This document shows, piece after piece, positions 1 to 8,196 of a DNA stretch of 64,000 nucleotides (positions within the stretch are counted from its first letter, which is position 1; each line of letters begins with the position of its first letter). The position numbers and the translations under genes were made by a program. Source of the DNA: Holdemania massiliensis (GTDB lineage: Bacteria; Bacillota_I; Bacilli_A; Erysipelotrichales; Erysipelotrichaceae); NCBI RefSeq assembly GCF_022440805.1, contig NZ_JAKNTK010000001.1, forward strand, positions 4,030,001-4,094,000, in the 5' to 3' direction. The notes under the pieces were generated by a model. That model saw only the letters and a list, made by a program, of their open reading frames with translations, was not told the origin of the DNA and made no database searches.

Positions 1-261
1 ATCATCTGTGAAAACCCAAGCAGAATCTGTCATCTCCAGCTGATAATCATGGCTGAATTCGTAAAGTGCAGTGTCCATATCCCGCAGCCAGATCGGTTTT
101 GATGAATCCTCTTTTTCAATCGTTTCTGGACTCAGCGTGGACGTGGGAACTATGGAAGGCTGCGGCAGCTCCGGCCCTTCCTGCACGCTGCAGCCACAAA
201 GCAGAACTGCCAGGATCCCTAACCCCCATCGGTATCCCTTCTTCCATTGTTGTTTTAACAT
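1..261 (-). CDS. Lipoprotein, 5' part only (cut by window edge)
   Basis: The first 87 codons of a minus-strand gene run off the left edge. The protein starts MLKQQWKKGYRWGLGILAVL and continues LLCGCS, a basic n-region, hydrophobic core and lipobox with Cys at about residue 24, so it should be a lipid-anchored extracytoplasmic protein. After the Cys comes a Pro/Ser/Thr-rich linker and then an acidic segment. A GGGGGTG ribosome site lies just upstream of the ATG. No domain can be recognised in the visible part. The signal peptide and ribosome site make it convincing as a real gene start. Confidence 0.75.
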   Translation of the reverse strand, partial: MLKQQWKKGYRWGLGILAVLLCGCSVQEGPELPQPSIVPTSTLSPETIEKEDSSKPIWLRDMDTALYEFSHDYQLEMTDSAWVFTDD

Positions 262-408
262 ACTTTCACCCCCTGTCTTTTTGTATGTTTTCCTTACTTT
301 CATTATATAGGGCGGATGGATGGGAAAGCAAGCGTTTCCGGGAAAGATCAGGCGGCAGAACCGCAGTGAGCTGCCCCTTCTGCACATGTCGCAAGTCCGC
401 CTTAGTAT

Positions 409-455
409 AAAGTAAAAAAAGAAATCCGTGGTTTCAAGGAAAAAGAACGGATTTC
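409..455 (-). terminator. Intrinsic terminator after the TetR gene
   Basis: The inverted repeat GAAATCCGT (421-429) and ACGGATTTC (447-455) is followed on the minus strand by a run of seven T (414-420). It lies 65 bp past the stop of the TetR gene at 520. Confidence 0.75.
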
Positions 456-519
456 CAATATCAATTTAGATTATTTAAAGTCATGCTCGGATTTGACAGC
501 CTGTTCTGCCGGCAAATGT

Positions 520-1236
520 CTACCTCAGCAGCTGGCTTTCACAATATTCCCGAAGCTGCGCAGTTTCCTGTTCATAGAGCTTCGGTACATTCTGAACCGG
601 AAGGACGTCGGCCGGATCGCACAGCTGGTACGGATATTCCTCACGATAACGGAACCCCTCAAATAAGATCGGCATATCCTGCTGCATGCGCAAATGCAGA
701 TCATACGCCCCATCCATGCTCGCCCAGTCAAAATTATAGCCGCGGGTCGCCGCCATCACCAGATCAGCCAGCTGCTGCGGTGTTTGATCAGCCCGAATCT
801 GCCGGCGAACCTGGCCATTATAAATCACTGTGCACAGGATGATAAAATACGGACGATTGCGCGGGAACAGCTGTTCCACAGTCAGGGAAACTCGTGCCTT
901 TAAGTATTCCAAGGTCAGCGTTTTATCCGAAGCTGACGCATCCCGACTGAAAAAATGGGCAAACTGAATTAAACTGTCCCAGGCATCCGGATTGTCGATC
1001 AACCGATGCGCGACCTCTAAAAATCCCATATCAAATTTTTTAAACTGGCTGATAATTAAATCATTTTTATTATTAAAATAGTGATAAAACGTTCCCACCG
1101 AAACTTCGGCTTCCTCACAGATATCAGTAATCAGTGTATAGGCCATTCCTTTGCGAATAAAACAGGTGTTGGCGGCTTCTACAATCTTCTGCTGCGTTCT
1201 GATTTTCTGTTCCTGACGGCTTGTCATTTTTTCCAT
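520..1236 (-). CDS. TetR/AcrR-family transcriptional regulator
   Basis: This 238-residue protein has an N-terminal TetR helix-turn-helix. Residues about 8-55 carry the family pattern, including ITDICEEAEVSVGTFYHYFNNKNDL, given here only as its recognisable core VSVGTFYHYF near residue 50. The C-terminal part should be the helical ligand-binding and dimer domain, but I cannot assign a ligand. The start is the ATG preceded by GAGG. It lies downstream of, and in the same direction as, the exported flavoprotein gene, with a terminator between them, so it is probably transcribed alone. It could still control the flavoprotein promoter, where an 18-bp palindrome is present. Confidence 0.85.
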   Translation of the reverse strand: MEKMTSRQEQKIRTQQKIVEAANTCFIRKGMAYTLITDICEEAEVSVGTFYHYFNNKNDLIISQFKKFDMGFLEVAHRLIDNPDAWDSLIQFAHFFSRDASASDKTLTLEYLKARVSLTVEQLFPRNRPYFIILCTVIYNGQVRRQIRADQTPQQLADLVMAATRGYNFDWASMDGAYDLHLRMQQDMPILFEGFRYREEYPYQLCDPADVLPVQNVPKLYEQETAQLREYCESQLLR

Positions 1237-1365
1237 AGCTGTGCCTCATTCTCTATCTTATTATAATGAAACGCAGAAGAGGTGTCAAACAACAAGACAT
1301 CCTCAGCCTTCTGCTTGAAAGCTTGGGCCAGCGGATACGTCTAGTTTCAACGGCCTTTCCCGAAT

Positions 1366-1407
1366 AGAAGAAAACCTCCCGCAGTTTTCTTAAGAAGCTG
1401 CGAGAGG
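1366..1407 (-). terminator. Intrinsic terminator after the flavoprotein gene
   Basis: The stem CCTCCCGCAG (1375-1384) with CTGCGAGAGG (1398-1407) has one mismatch. On the minus strand it is followed by TTTTCTTCT. It separates the flavoprotein gene from the TetR gene. Confidence 0.75.
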
Positions 1408-1447
1408 CTTGTACGTCCTCTATTCTATGTCGTGATGATTGCTGGAT

Positions 1448-3058
1448 TTATTTCTGAGCTGCTGCGTTGGCGCCTGCGATTTTACCGAAAACCAAGGCAT
1501 CCGGTACAGCGTTGCCGCCGACACGGTTGGTTCCGTGAATTCCGCCGGTTACCTCACCCGCTGCATAGAAGCCAGGAATCGCTTCTCCAGCCGCATTCAG
1601 AACCTGAGCTTCCGTATTGATTTTTAAACCGCCCATCGTATGATGCACAGCCGGGGTATAGGAAGCGGCATAATACGGCGGATTATCCAGCCGTGCGCCC
1701 CAGGTAGAACGTCCGAATTCATCCTTCTGAGCATCAACGGCTTTCCCGTAATCTTCGATCGTCTTCTTCAGATTTTCGGCCGGAACGCCCATATTTTCAG
1801 CGAGTTCTTCGACGGTTTCACCCTTGAACAACATGCCCTGTTCAACCATGTAATCCAGTTTGTCCTGCGGAATCTGAACGCTGTCAATTTCAGTCTGATC
1901 GTTGATCACAAAGAACAGTTTATCCGTCTGATTCAAAGCACCCTGAGCCAGAACGTCACGGCGGTTATCCTCGTTGACATACCGCTGACCTTCTTTGTTG
2001 ACATAGATCGCATTGTTAACATAGCCGGAGATTCCGCCTCCGCTGACCGGGAACAGCGGCATCAGCTGAATCCACTGCATATCGACTAAGTCTGCCCCTA
2101 CGGCTTTACCCATTACAATGCCGTCGCCAGTTGCACCTGGATGATTGTTGGTAGCGATGGATTCGCCAAGATCTGCCCATTCCGTATTGTATTCAACCCG
2201 CATGTCGACATTGGCCGCAAAGCCGCCGGTCGCCATGACGACGGATTTCGCATTGACCGTTACGGTTTCGCCGTCCGCGTTGGTGATCGTCGCACCCGTA
2301 ACTTTTCCGCTATCCTGCAATAAGCTTTCAGCTTTGGTATCCAGATAAATCTGAGCGCCGTTTTTCTCAGCCTGCGTGCTTAATGCCTGAATGAAGTCCG
2401 CTCCGGATCCATTAGTTGTCTGTGCTGAACGATTCCACAGTGCGCCGATGACGGTGCGGATCGTCGGATCCCAGACTGTCCCGTTGGTTGTCAGCCACTG
2501 TTTTGTGTCCAAGGTATTGCGGGTCAGCGTCAGAATCAGATCAATGTTGCCGATATAATCGCCGGCATCCAAGGTCTGCAGAGCATGCCATTCCGGAGAA
2601 TCGAATAATGAATCCGAACCGGAAGCTAAATATTCATCATACTGCTTCTGAACATCTTCGATCAGCTGCTTATGCGCATCATTGATCGGTTCAACGGCGA
2701 GCAGCTTCTCAACTGTCGCTTTTAATGAATCATCCATTTTGGTACTGGCCTGACCCTCCGGATCATAGCTGTTGAAAGCTCCGCCGCTGCGCAGCGTATT
2801 GCCGCCCATGATCGACATTTTTTCAACAACGATAACGCTGGCACCGTTTTCCGAAGCCGATACCGCGGCGCTTAAGCCCGCTCCTCCTGCGCCGATGACC
2901 AAAACGTCAACATCGCTGTCCTGCAGGGCCGTGGATGTAGTCTGCGGATCCCCCGAAGGTTCTGCAGAAGGTGTCGGTGTGTTCTGAGTGCTGCAGCCGG
3001 TCATTCCCATCAGAACCAGACTGAGCGTCAGACAGAGTAATTTCTTTGTTCCTTTCAT
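1448..3058 (-). CDS. Lipoprotein FAD-dependent oxidoreductase, fumarate-reductase-flavoprotein family
   Basis: This 536-residue protein has a signal peptide ending in a lipobox (MTGC, Cys22) and a Thr/Ser/Pro linker. A dinucleotide-binding VIGAGGAGLSA at about 54-64 starts the FAD_binding_2 fold. The end of the fold has HHTMGGLKI near 472 and HGTNRVGGNA near 508, the usual His and Arg of the fumarate reductase and urocanate reductase group. The position where fumarate reductases have IQxHPT reads IQLMPL (about 330-335). The substrate-binding His is therefore replaced and the acceptor is probably not fumarate. There is no FMN-binding or haem domain, so electrons must come from a separate partner that I do not see nearby. 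It should act outside the membrane as a terminal reductase of an organic acceptor. Confidence 0.85.
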   Translation of the reverse strand: MKGTKKLLCLTLSLVLMGMTGCSTQNTPTPSAEPSGDPQTTSTALQDSDVDVLVIGAGGAGLSAAVSASENGASVIVVEKMSIMGGNTLRSGGAFNSYDPEGQASTKMDDSLKATVEKLLAVEPINDAHKQLIEDVQKQYDEYLASGSDSLFDSPEWHALQTLDAGDYIGNIDLILTLTRNTLDTKQWLTTNGTVWDPTIRTVIGALWNRSAQTTNGSGADFIQALSTQAEKNGAQIYLDTKAESLLQDSGKVTGATITNADGETVTVNAKSVVMATGGFAANVDMRVEYNTEWADLGESIATNNHPGATGDGIVMGKAVGADLVDMQWIQLMPLFPVSGGGISGYVNNAIYVNKEGQRYVNEDNRRDVLAQGALNQTDKLFFVINDQTEIDSVQIPQDKLDYMVEQGMLFKGETVEELAENMGVPAENLKKTIEDYGKAVDAQKDEFGRSTWGARLDNPPYYAASYTPAVHHTMGGLKINTEAQVLNAAGEAIPGFYAAGEVTGGIHGTNRVGGNAVPDALVFGKIAGANAAAQK

Positions 3059-3103
3059 TTCTTTCTCTTCCTTTCTGAAATTTCATCGAGTTCATTTCAT
3101 TGA

Positions 3104-3128
3104 ATTATATTCGATGAATATTCTTCGA
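3104..3128 (-). promoter_or_regulatory. -10 box and 18-bp palindrome upstream of the flavoprotein gene
   Basis: On the minus strand TATAAT (3104-3109) abuts the near-perfect palindrome TCGATGAATATTCTTCGA (3111-3128; one mismatched pair). That places it in the spacer upstream of the -10 box, a usual repressor position. I see no strong -35 box. TetR-type binding is a guess based on the nearby regulator gene. The rest of 3129-3284 shows no gene. Confidence 0.45.
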
Positions 3129-3284
3129 TAGAATGATAACAAATTATTCATGCCTTGACAACAGACATTCTTGCTTTTTTGTAAATATTTTAACAAAATC
3201 ACTTTCTGAGTTCCTGGAAGCCGTCTGAACCGAATATCTCCCGTCATACCGAAAGCTTTATTCGGCTGCAATTCGCCGCTGCTT

Positions 3285-3313
3285 TTCCAAAAAAAAGACG
3301 CCCGCAAGCGTCC
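3285..3313 (-). terminator. Intrinsic terminator after queT
   Basis: The stem GACGC (3297-3301) and GCGTC (3308-3312) is followed on the minus strand by eight T. It lies about 50 bp past the queT stop. Confidence 0.65.
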
Positions 3314-3360
3314 GAAATCCCTTTATATCCTGTTCTGAGAGGTATATTTTGTTTAAATTG

Positions 3361-3888
3361 TTATAAGCCGAATCGTTTGGCCAGCTGCGCTTTATCCAGC
3401 GCCTTGACTAACGGCAGCCCCAAAACGAAGCAGGCGGCCAGTTCACCGAAGCCGACTTCCAGCGCATTGATCACAAAACCGGTGAGCAGCGCAGTCGGAT
3501 AAAGCACATAAGCCAGTTCCGCGCCGATGATCATAGCATTAAACAGCACCGGCATCAGCGCTGATACCAACGGCACGCCTTTCACGCAGAGCTTACGGCA
3601 CCGCCATGTCAGCATCGCCGCCAAGAAAGTTGCCAGCGTACCGGCAAACACATCAAAAAAGCCAAGTATATTCACGCCCAGTATCGCGCCGATCAGATTG
3701 GTCAGAAAGCAGCCCAGCGTTACGCCGGCAATCGCTTCCGGAAACAAAATCGGCAGCAGCGTCATCGCTTCGGCAATCCGAATTTGAATTGGACCGAAAG
3801 AGAGCGGCGCCAGCGCCAGGGAAACCGCGGCATACAACGCCGCAATCACCGCGCTGATGCAGAAACGGACTAAAGTCTTATTTTTCAT
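3361..3888 (-). CDS. queT: QueT-family ECF transporter substrate-binding subunit (queuosine precursor uptake)
   Basis: This is a 175-residue integral membrane protein with about five hydrophobic helices. It matches the QueT family (COG4708): the stretch ALAPLSFGPIQIRIAEA near residues 25-41 is typical of this S-component family. It should capture preQ1 or a related queuosine precursor and work with a shared EcfA/EcfT energy module encoded elsewhere. The assignment is strongly supported by a preQ1-I riboswitch in its leader. The ATG at 3888 follows AAAGGA at good spacing. It appears monocistronic, with a terminator just downstream. Confidence 0.9.
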   Translation of the reverse strand: MKNKTLVRFCISAVIAALYAAVSLALAPLSFGPIQIRIAEAMTLLPILFPEAIAGVTLGCFLTNLIGAILGVNILGFFDVFAGTLATFLAAMLTWRCRKLCVKGVPLVSALMPVLFNAMIIGAELAYVLYPTALLTGFVINALEVGFGELAACFVLGLPLVKALDKAQLAKRFGL

Positions 3889-3898
3889 TATGAATCAA

Positions 3899-3945
3899 TT
3901 CCTTTCGTGTTTTGTTTATTGTCAGGGGATTGCGACTGACAGTTC
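3899..3945 (-). promoter_or_regulatory. preQ1-I riboswitch controlling queT
   Basis: Read on the minus strand, the leader has a hairpin TGTCAG (3941-3936) / CTGACA (3925-3920). Its loop reads TCGCAATCCC and it is followed by the A-rich tail ATAAACAAAACA and then CGAAAGGA. This is closely similar to the well-studied Thermoanaerobacter tengcongensis preQ1-I aptamer (GTCGCAGTAACCCC then TTAACAAAACAAGG). The tail runs straight into the queT ribosome site AAAGGA, so ligand binding should hide the site and block translation. Location and sequence agree. Confidence 0.85.
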
Positions 3946-4042
3946 TTCTCTCAAAACAGAAACTATTATACCGCAAACTCGCTGAAATAGAAGCATTTCT
4001 TGTCTAATTCCTGTTCTTTGAGTTCCTGTCGGTTTTATTCCG

Positions 4043-4096
4043 TTGACAACATACAATGTGTATGTTATATTCCCATTATACAAACACTATGTATGT
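4043..4096 (+). promoter_or_regulatory. Promoter of the TetR-ABC operon with operator filling the spacer
   Basis: TTGACA (4043-4048) and TATATT (4066-4071) are separated by exactly 17 bp. Those 17 bp are a perfect palindrome: ACATAC, AATGT, GTATGT (4049-4065). A second copy with one arm mismatch (ACAAAC, ACTAT, GTATGT) lies at 4080-4096, just before the ribosome site. The same motif recurs in front of the ABC gene at 4806-4828. Autorepression by the TetR protein is the natural reading. Confidence 0.8.
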
Positions 4097-4114
4097 ATAG
4101 AAAGGAGAAAATCC

Positions 4115-4774
4115 ATGCCGCGTAATAAATATCCGGAAGAAACCGTCCAGAAAATCCTTGATGTTTCCTTAAAGCTCTTTATGGAAAAAGGATATGAGGA
4201 AACCACAATCCTGGATATCGTGGATCATCTCGGCGGTCTTTCCCGCGGAGCTTTTTATCATCATTTTAAATCCAAAGATGAAGTTCTGAATGCTTTGAGT
4301 GATAAACTGTTTTTTGACAATAATCCCTTTGAACAGGTGCGTCAGGAAAAGGGTTTAACAGGTTTGGAAAAACTGCGGAAGGTTATCAAAACACCATTTC
4401 TCAATGAAGAATTACAGGAAATCAACGCGATGTCTGTTCCCCTGGCCAAAAATCCCCGAATTCTGGCTGAGTATATCGCAAGCAATCAAAGAGTTCTTGC
4501 GCCGCTGCTGGAAGAGCTGGTTGAGGAAGCGATTCAAGATGGTTCAATTCCGGATCTGAAATATCCCAAAGCCTTTTCCAGCTTATTCGCGATGATTGTT
4601 GACATCTGGTTTATGCCGACGATCTTTCCTTGCACGAAAGAGGAACTGCTTGAAAGACTTGAGCTGATTAAGGACCTGCTGGACAAAGCCGGAATTCCCA
4701 TTATGGATGAAGAAATTCTGCAGCTGGCGAAGCAAAAAATTACTCAGTTCATGGAAAGCATGGATCAAAAATAA
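4115..4774 (+). CDS. TetR-family repressor of the downstream ABC exporter
   Basis: This 219-residue protein has a TetR DNA-binding domain at about residues 5-60 (MEKGYEETTILDIVDHLG, then GAFYHHFKSKDEV). The remainder is a helical ligand-binding domain without a recognisable specificity. The ATG at 4115 follows AAAGGAG; a longer in-frame reading from 4043 would run through the promoter and is rejected. It is the first gene of an operon with a drug-type ABC ATPase and permease. Operators of one type lie both in its own promoter and before the ATPase gene, so it most likely represses exporter and itself until an exported compound binds. Confidence 0.88.
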   Translation: MPRNKYPEETVQKILDVSLKLFMEKGYEETTILDIVDHLGGLSRGAFYHHFKSKDEVLNALSDKLFFDNNPFEQVRQEKGLTGLEKLRKVIKTPFLNEELQEINAMSVPLAKNPRILAEYIASNQRVLAPLLEELVEEAIQDGSIPDLKYPKAFSSLFAMIVDIWFMPTIFPCTKEELLERLELIKDLLDKAGIPIMDEEILQLAKQKITQFMESMDQK

Positions 4775-4805
4775 GATTGCCTGGCAATTTTATTTTTTAA
4801 ACATT

Positions 4806-4828
4806 TATATACATTCTGTATGTATATA
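4806..4828 (+). promoter_or_regulatory. TetR operator in front of the ABC ATPase gene
   Basis: Perfect inverted repeat with 9-bp arms, TATATACAT (4806-4814) and ATGTATATA (4820-4828), around a 5-bp spacer. The core ATACAT-N5-ATGTAT has the same geometry as the operators at 4049-4065. No clear -35 box is seen, so it may act on an internal promoter or as a roadblock. Confidence 0.65.
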
Positions 4829-4848
4829 TAGAAAGCGAGAAAACTTTA

Positions 4849-5796
4849 ATGACTACTCAACGCATTGCCATTCAGGCTGATCACTTAAGTAAAAGTTATC
4901 AGAAAGCCTCAGTCCTAAACGACATCCATTTCAGCGTGGAATCGGGTACGATCTTTTCCCTGCTGGGGTCCAATGGAGCCGGAAAAACAACGACCGTTAA
5001 AATCCTGACAACTTTGATTCAGCCTGAAGGCGGTCAGTTTTATATCCACGGTTATGACGGAATCCAGCAGCCTGGTAAAATTCATGAAATGATCAGTCTG
5101 ACAGGTCAATTTTCAGCGGTGGATGAAGCATTAACCGGTTTTGAAAATCTTGTACTCATAGGAAAGCTGCATCATCTGCCCAACCCTGCGGAAAAAGCAA
5201 ACGAGCTTTTGGCATATTTCAATTTGACGCCCGCTTCCAACCGTTGTGTTTCAACTTATTCCGGCGGAATGAGAAGAAAGCTGGATATCGCGATGAGCCT
5301 GATCAACAAACCCGCCGTTTTATTTTTGGACGAACCGACAACCGGACTGGATCCGCAAAGCCGGCATGCCATGTGGGAAATTATCCGTAATTTGAAGAAA
5401 GCTGGAACAACGATCTTCCTAACCACGCAGTATTTGGAAGAAGCCGAGCAGCTTGCGGACAACCTTGCCATTTTAGATAAAGGCAAGATCATCGTTGAGG
5501 GAACCCTGGACGACCTGAAGAAATTACTGCCGCAGGAAAAAGTCGAATTGACGTTTGCGGACGAAGCTGAGTATGAAAAAGCCCGGACGTTCCTCTCTGC
5601 CGATCATGTCGTTTCTGATCGTGAAAACCTTCGTATAACTATCTATACCCAAGATGCCCCCGGCATACTGACACAGCTCTTTCAGCAGATTGCTTCACAC
5701 CATCTTGAAATCAAAGACTTTTCACGAAAATCCCCCTCACTGGAAGATGTGTTTTTAACTCTCGTTGGAGAAAAGGAGACTGCCGCACATGAATAG
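4849..5796 (+). CDS. ABC exporter ATP-binding protein (DrrA/CcmA type)
   Basis: This 315-residue ATPase has Walker A GSNGAGKTT (about 40-48), signature YSGGM (137-141) and Walker B VLFLDEP (157-163) followed by TTGLDP. The C-terminal 80 residues are the extra domain typical of the daunorubicin-resistance (DrrA) group. It should power export of a lipophilic compound with the permease encoded next, in the cytoplasmic membrane. It is 74 bp downstream of its TetR regulator, and its stop overlaps the permease start by 8 bp, so the two are translationally coupled. The substrate is not predictable. Confidence 0.92.
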   Translation: MTTQRIAIQADHLSKSYQKASVLNDIHFSVESGTIFSLLGSNGAGKTTTVKILTTLIQPEGGQFYIHGYDGIQQPGKIHEMISLTGQFSAVDEALTGFENLVLIGKLHHLPNPAEKANELLAYFNLTPASNRCVSTYSGGMRRKLDIAMSLINKPAVLFLDEPTTGLDPQSRHAMWEIIRNLKKAGTTIFLTTQYLEEAEQLADNLAILDKGKIIVEGTLDDLKKLLPQEKVELTFADEAEYEKARTFLSADHVVSDRENLRITIYTQDAPGILTQLFQQIASHHLEIKDFSRKSPSLEDVFLTLVGEKETAAHE

Positions 5797-6559
5797 AACA
5801 TCCAAAATGAACCATGACACTTTAACGATGACCGGAAGGTGCCTGAAATTGTCAGCGCGAAATATCGACACGTTCTTAACCTGTCTTATCCTGCCTGTGC
5901 TGATGATGATTTTATTTGTCTATGTGTTGGGCGGAGCGATGAATGTCGGAAATGCATCGTATGTGAATTACATTGTTCCCGGCATTATCCTGCAATGCAT
6001 TGGACAGTGTGCTTCGACGACCGCGATCACGGTCAACCATGATCTTCGCAGCGGGATCATCGACCGTTTCTGTACGCTGCCGATCCGGCACGCCTCGGTT
6101 TTAAGCGGACATGTCTGCAGCGCTGTGCTGCGTAATTTATTAACCACAGGCATTGTCATCCTCGCTGCGCTGGCCGTAGGCTTTCGTCCGTCAGCTCAGA
6201 TATGGGACTGGCTGATCGTCTTTATGATTGTCCTGCTTTACATTTTGGCCATCTCCTGGATTTCAGTTTATCTGGGACTGCGTGCCAGCAGCGCTGAAGG
6301 GGCAGGCGCTTATGCTGTATTCGCGGTTGTCCTTCCGTATTTAAGCTCCGGATTTGCCCCAACAGAAACGATGCCGAAGTTAATGAGAATGTTTGCGGAA
6401 CATCAGCCCATGACGCCGATGATTGAGTCCATGCGGGCTTTACTGTTAGGCGAAACTGTGAACACTGCGACCTTGTTCCTGGCCTTCGCCTGGTGCTTAG
6501 GACTGAGTCTGTTTTTCTACGTTTTATCCCGGCGTGCGTTCAGAAAAAGGATCAAATAA
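5789..6559 (+). CDS. ABC-2 type exporter permease
   Basis: This 256-residue membrane protein has about six hydrophobic segments and the ABC-2 permease layout of DrrB-like proteins. A typical piece is the NYIVPGIILQ segment near residue 58. The ATG at 5789 has AAGGAG 11 bp upstream and overlaps the ATPase stop (ATGAATAG); an earlier in-frame ATG at 5765 lacks a ribosome site. It forms the membrane pore for the preceding ATPase. A strong terminator closes the operon. Confidence 0.9.
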   Translation: MNRTSKMNHDTLTMTGRCLKLSARNIDTFLTCLILPVLMMILFVYVLGGAMNVGNASYVNYIVPGIILQCIGQCASTTAITVNHDLRSGIIDRFCTLPIRHASVLSGHVCSAVLRNLLTTGIVILAALAVGFRPSAQIWDWLIVFMIVLLYILAISWISVYLGLRASSAEGAGAYAVFAVVLPYLSSGFAPTETMPKLMRMFAEHQPMTPMIESMRALLLGETVNTATLFLAFAWCLGLSLFFYVLSRRAFRKRIK

Positions 6560-6610
6560 ACACAGCTTTTTCCTTTGTTCAGCAGATCAGACCACATTGA
6601 AAAAGCGCAA

Positions 6611-6639
6611 AAAAATCTGGTGTTCTTCCAGATTTTTTA
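6611..6639 (+). terminator. Intrinsic terminator of the TetR-ABC operon
   Basis: Perfect inverted repeat AAAAAATCTGG (6611-6621) and CCAGATTTTTT (6629-6639) with a 7-base loop. The A and T tracts allow it to work in both directions. Confidence 0.85.
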
Positions 6640-6700
6640 TTGTCTATATAGTCATTTTATTCGTCATAAGATGACACTAATCACCCTTAAAACATGTCAT

Positions 6701-7369
6701 TTATTGTTCATATTTTTCAAAGTATCCCTTATCTTTGAACGCATATGCCTTGCTTTTAATTTGAATTGAAACGGCAAACGGCAATAAAATCAAAAAGACG
6801 GCAATCCCCGCAAAAATGCCAATACCGCCAACTACCTGCAATACGTCAGCAGAGTGTTCTATCAGCCATTTAGTTCCTAAAGCACTCAGTGGAATCATGA
6901 TACACCATGATGTGATTAGTCCGGGCCCATAAATTGTCTTTTTTCCATTCCCTCTGTATTTAAAATACATTTTAATTCCGCTTCTTGTATGATTAACTGT
7001 TTCGCCGATTCCAAAAAACACAACTAAAGCCACTGCGCTTACTGCAAGTTTAGATACGTTTAGAGTCAATAAAATCAAAATAATTTCTGCTCCTAAATTA
7101 GTAATCATATTCGTACAACGATTCTGCGGATACACCATAGGTTCTTTGGAACCAAATCCGATATTGTTCATGAAGTAAAACCCGGCTGGAAATGTATTTT
7201 CTTCAAATATATGCAACGGTACGGCAATTGCCAATATGCAGACCAATTTCTGCTCCATTTCCCATAAATTCCAATTCCACAGCAGTACACAAGCCATCAC
7301 TACTGCCATACGGTACACCAAATATAACCATGCCTGGTCGCACCATTGATTAAAAAGTGATTCTTTCAT
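6701..7369 (-). CDS. HXXEE-domain membrane protein
   Basis: This 222-residue protein has about six hydrophobic segments. PLHIFEENTFPAGFYF near residues 51-66 contains the H-x-x-E-E motif (His53, Glu56, Glu57) that names the HXXEE family; a second conserved His/Asn region (GETVNHTRSG) follows near residue 130. The biochemical role of the family is not established. The ATG at 7369 has GGAGG upstream; a longer in-frame start is not supported. It is AT-richer than the genes on either side and stands alone. Confidence 0.75.
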   Translation of the reverse strand: MKESLFNQWCDQAWLYLVYRMAVVMACVLLWNWNLWEMEQKLVCILAIAVPLHIFEENTFPAGFYFMNNIGFGSKEPMVYPQNRCTNMITNLGAEIILILLTLNVSKLAVSAVALVVFFGIGETVNHTRSGIKMYFKYRGNGKKTIYGPGLITSWCIMIPLSALGTKWLIEHSADVLQVVGGIGIFAGIAVFLILLPFAVSIQIKSKAYAFKDKGYFEKYEQ

Positions 7370-7647
7370 TAAATAACCTCCGCAAATTTTTCTGTACGTC
7401 TTCTCCGCCAAATCCGGCTCAACCTAACTTAACTTTTTCCATTCTGTTCTTGATGTGCGGAAATGCCAGACAACTTATTTTAGATTATAACTTCGTGTTG
7501 CTGTCCATGGCTCTTATTGTTTGTTTTGATATCATTCTGGTACTATTTTGCCATTTTATAGATTGATTCATTTAATAAAAAGTCAGTAATTCTATTCTTT
7601 TCAGCTTATCGCAGACGCTGCAATCCGTTGGAGAAACAACTATTTTT

Positions 7648-8196
7648 TTATTCTTCTATCGGAAGCAGCGAATCACTTTCCGAGTACAGCATGACGCAGG
7701 CCATTAACATACCATAAACAAACCGAATAATCAGCTGAACAATCTGGGACGCCCAGGCAGCGCCGATAAACCAGCAGGCTGCTTCAGCGACCGCGCAGCA
7801 GGTAAACGCAAGCATGTAGATTTTCATCCGAAGATCTGTTTCCTTGGCCTTTTCCCGCAGCCGCCTGCGCCGGAATTGACGCCAGCATCCTTCAAACATC
7901 TTAGCGAAACCAAACAGCTCAAAGATCCGGCAGACCAGCATCAGGATTCCGCTGTATCGTAACGGCAGACTGGCAGCCAGAGAAAGCAGGCAGCAGATCA
8001 TCGCCCCTAACAGACCGAGGCCGGAAATCAGAAAAGCCCGGATCTCACTGCTGCGAAAGTTCATCATCATGCCAATCGCACACAAACCGTAGCCGATCAT
8101 ATTGAAAACCCAGATCAGCCCGTCCCAAGGCAGTTTCACAATCGTCAGAGTCAGAAACATCAAACCCCAGAAAATCAAAAGCATTCCTTTTTTCAT
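7648..8196 (-). CDS. Membrane protein of unknown function
   Basis: I do not recognise this 182-residue protein. It has about five transmembrane segments: roughly 5-22, 28-47, 55-75, 130-150 and 155-172. A strongly basic cytoplasmic loop near 105-120 (RQFRRRRLREKAKE) lies between the third and fourth. It overlaps the preceding gene by four bases (ATGA), so the two are translationally coupled and probably work together. No terminator is obvious downstream. Confidence 0.7.
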   Translation of the reverse strand: MKKGMLLIFWGLMFLTLTIVKLPWDGLIWVFNMIGYGLCAIGMMMNFRSSEIRAFLISGLGLLGAMICCLLSLAASLPLRYSGILMLVCRIFELFGFAKMFEGCWRQFRRRRLREKAKETDLRMKIYMLAFTCCAVAEAACWFIGAAWASQIVQLIIRFVYGMLMACVMLYSESDSLLPIEE

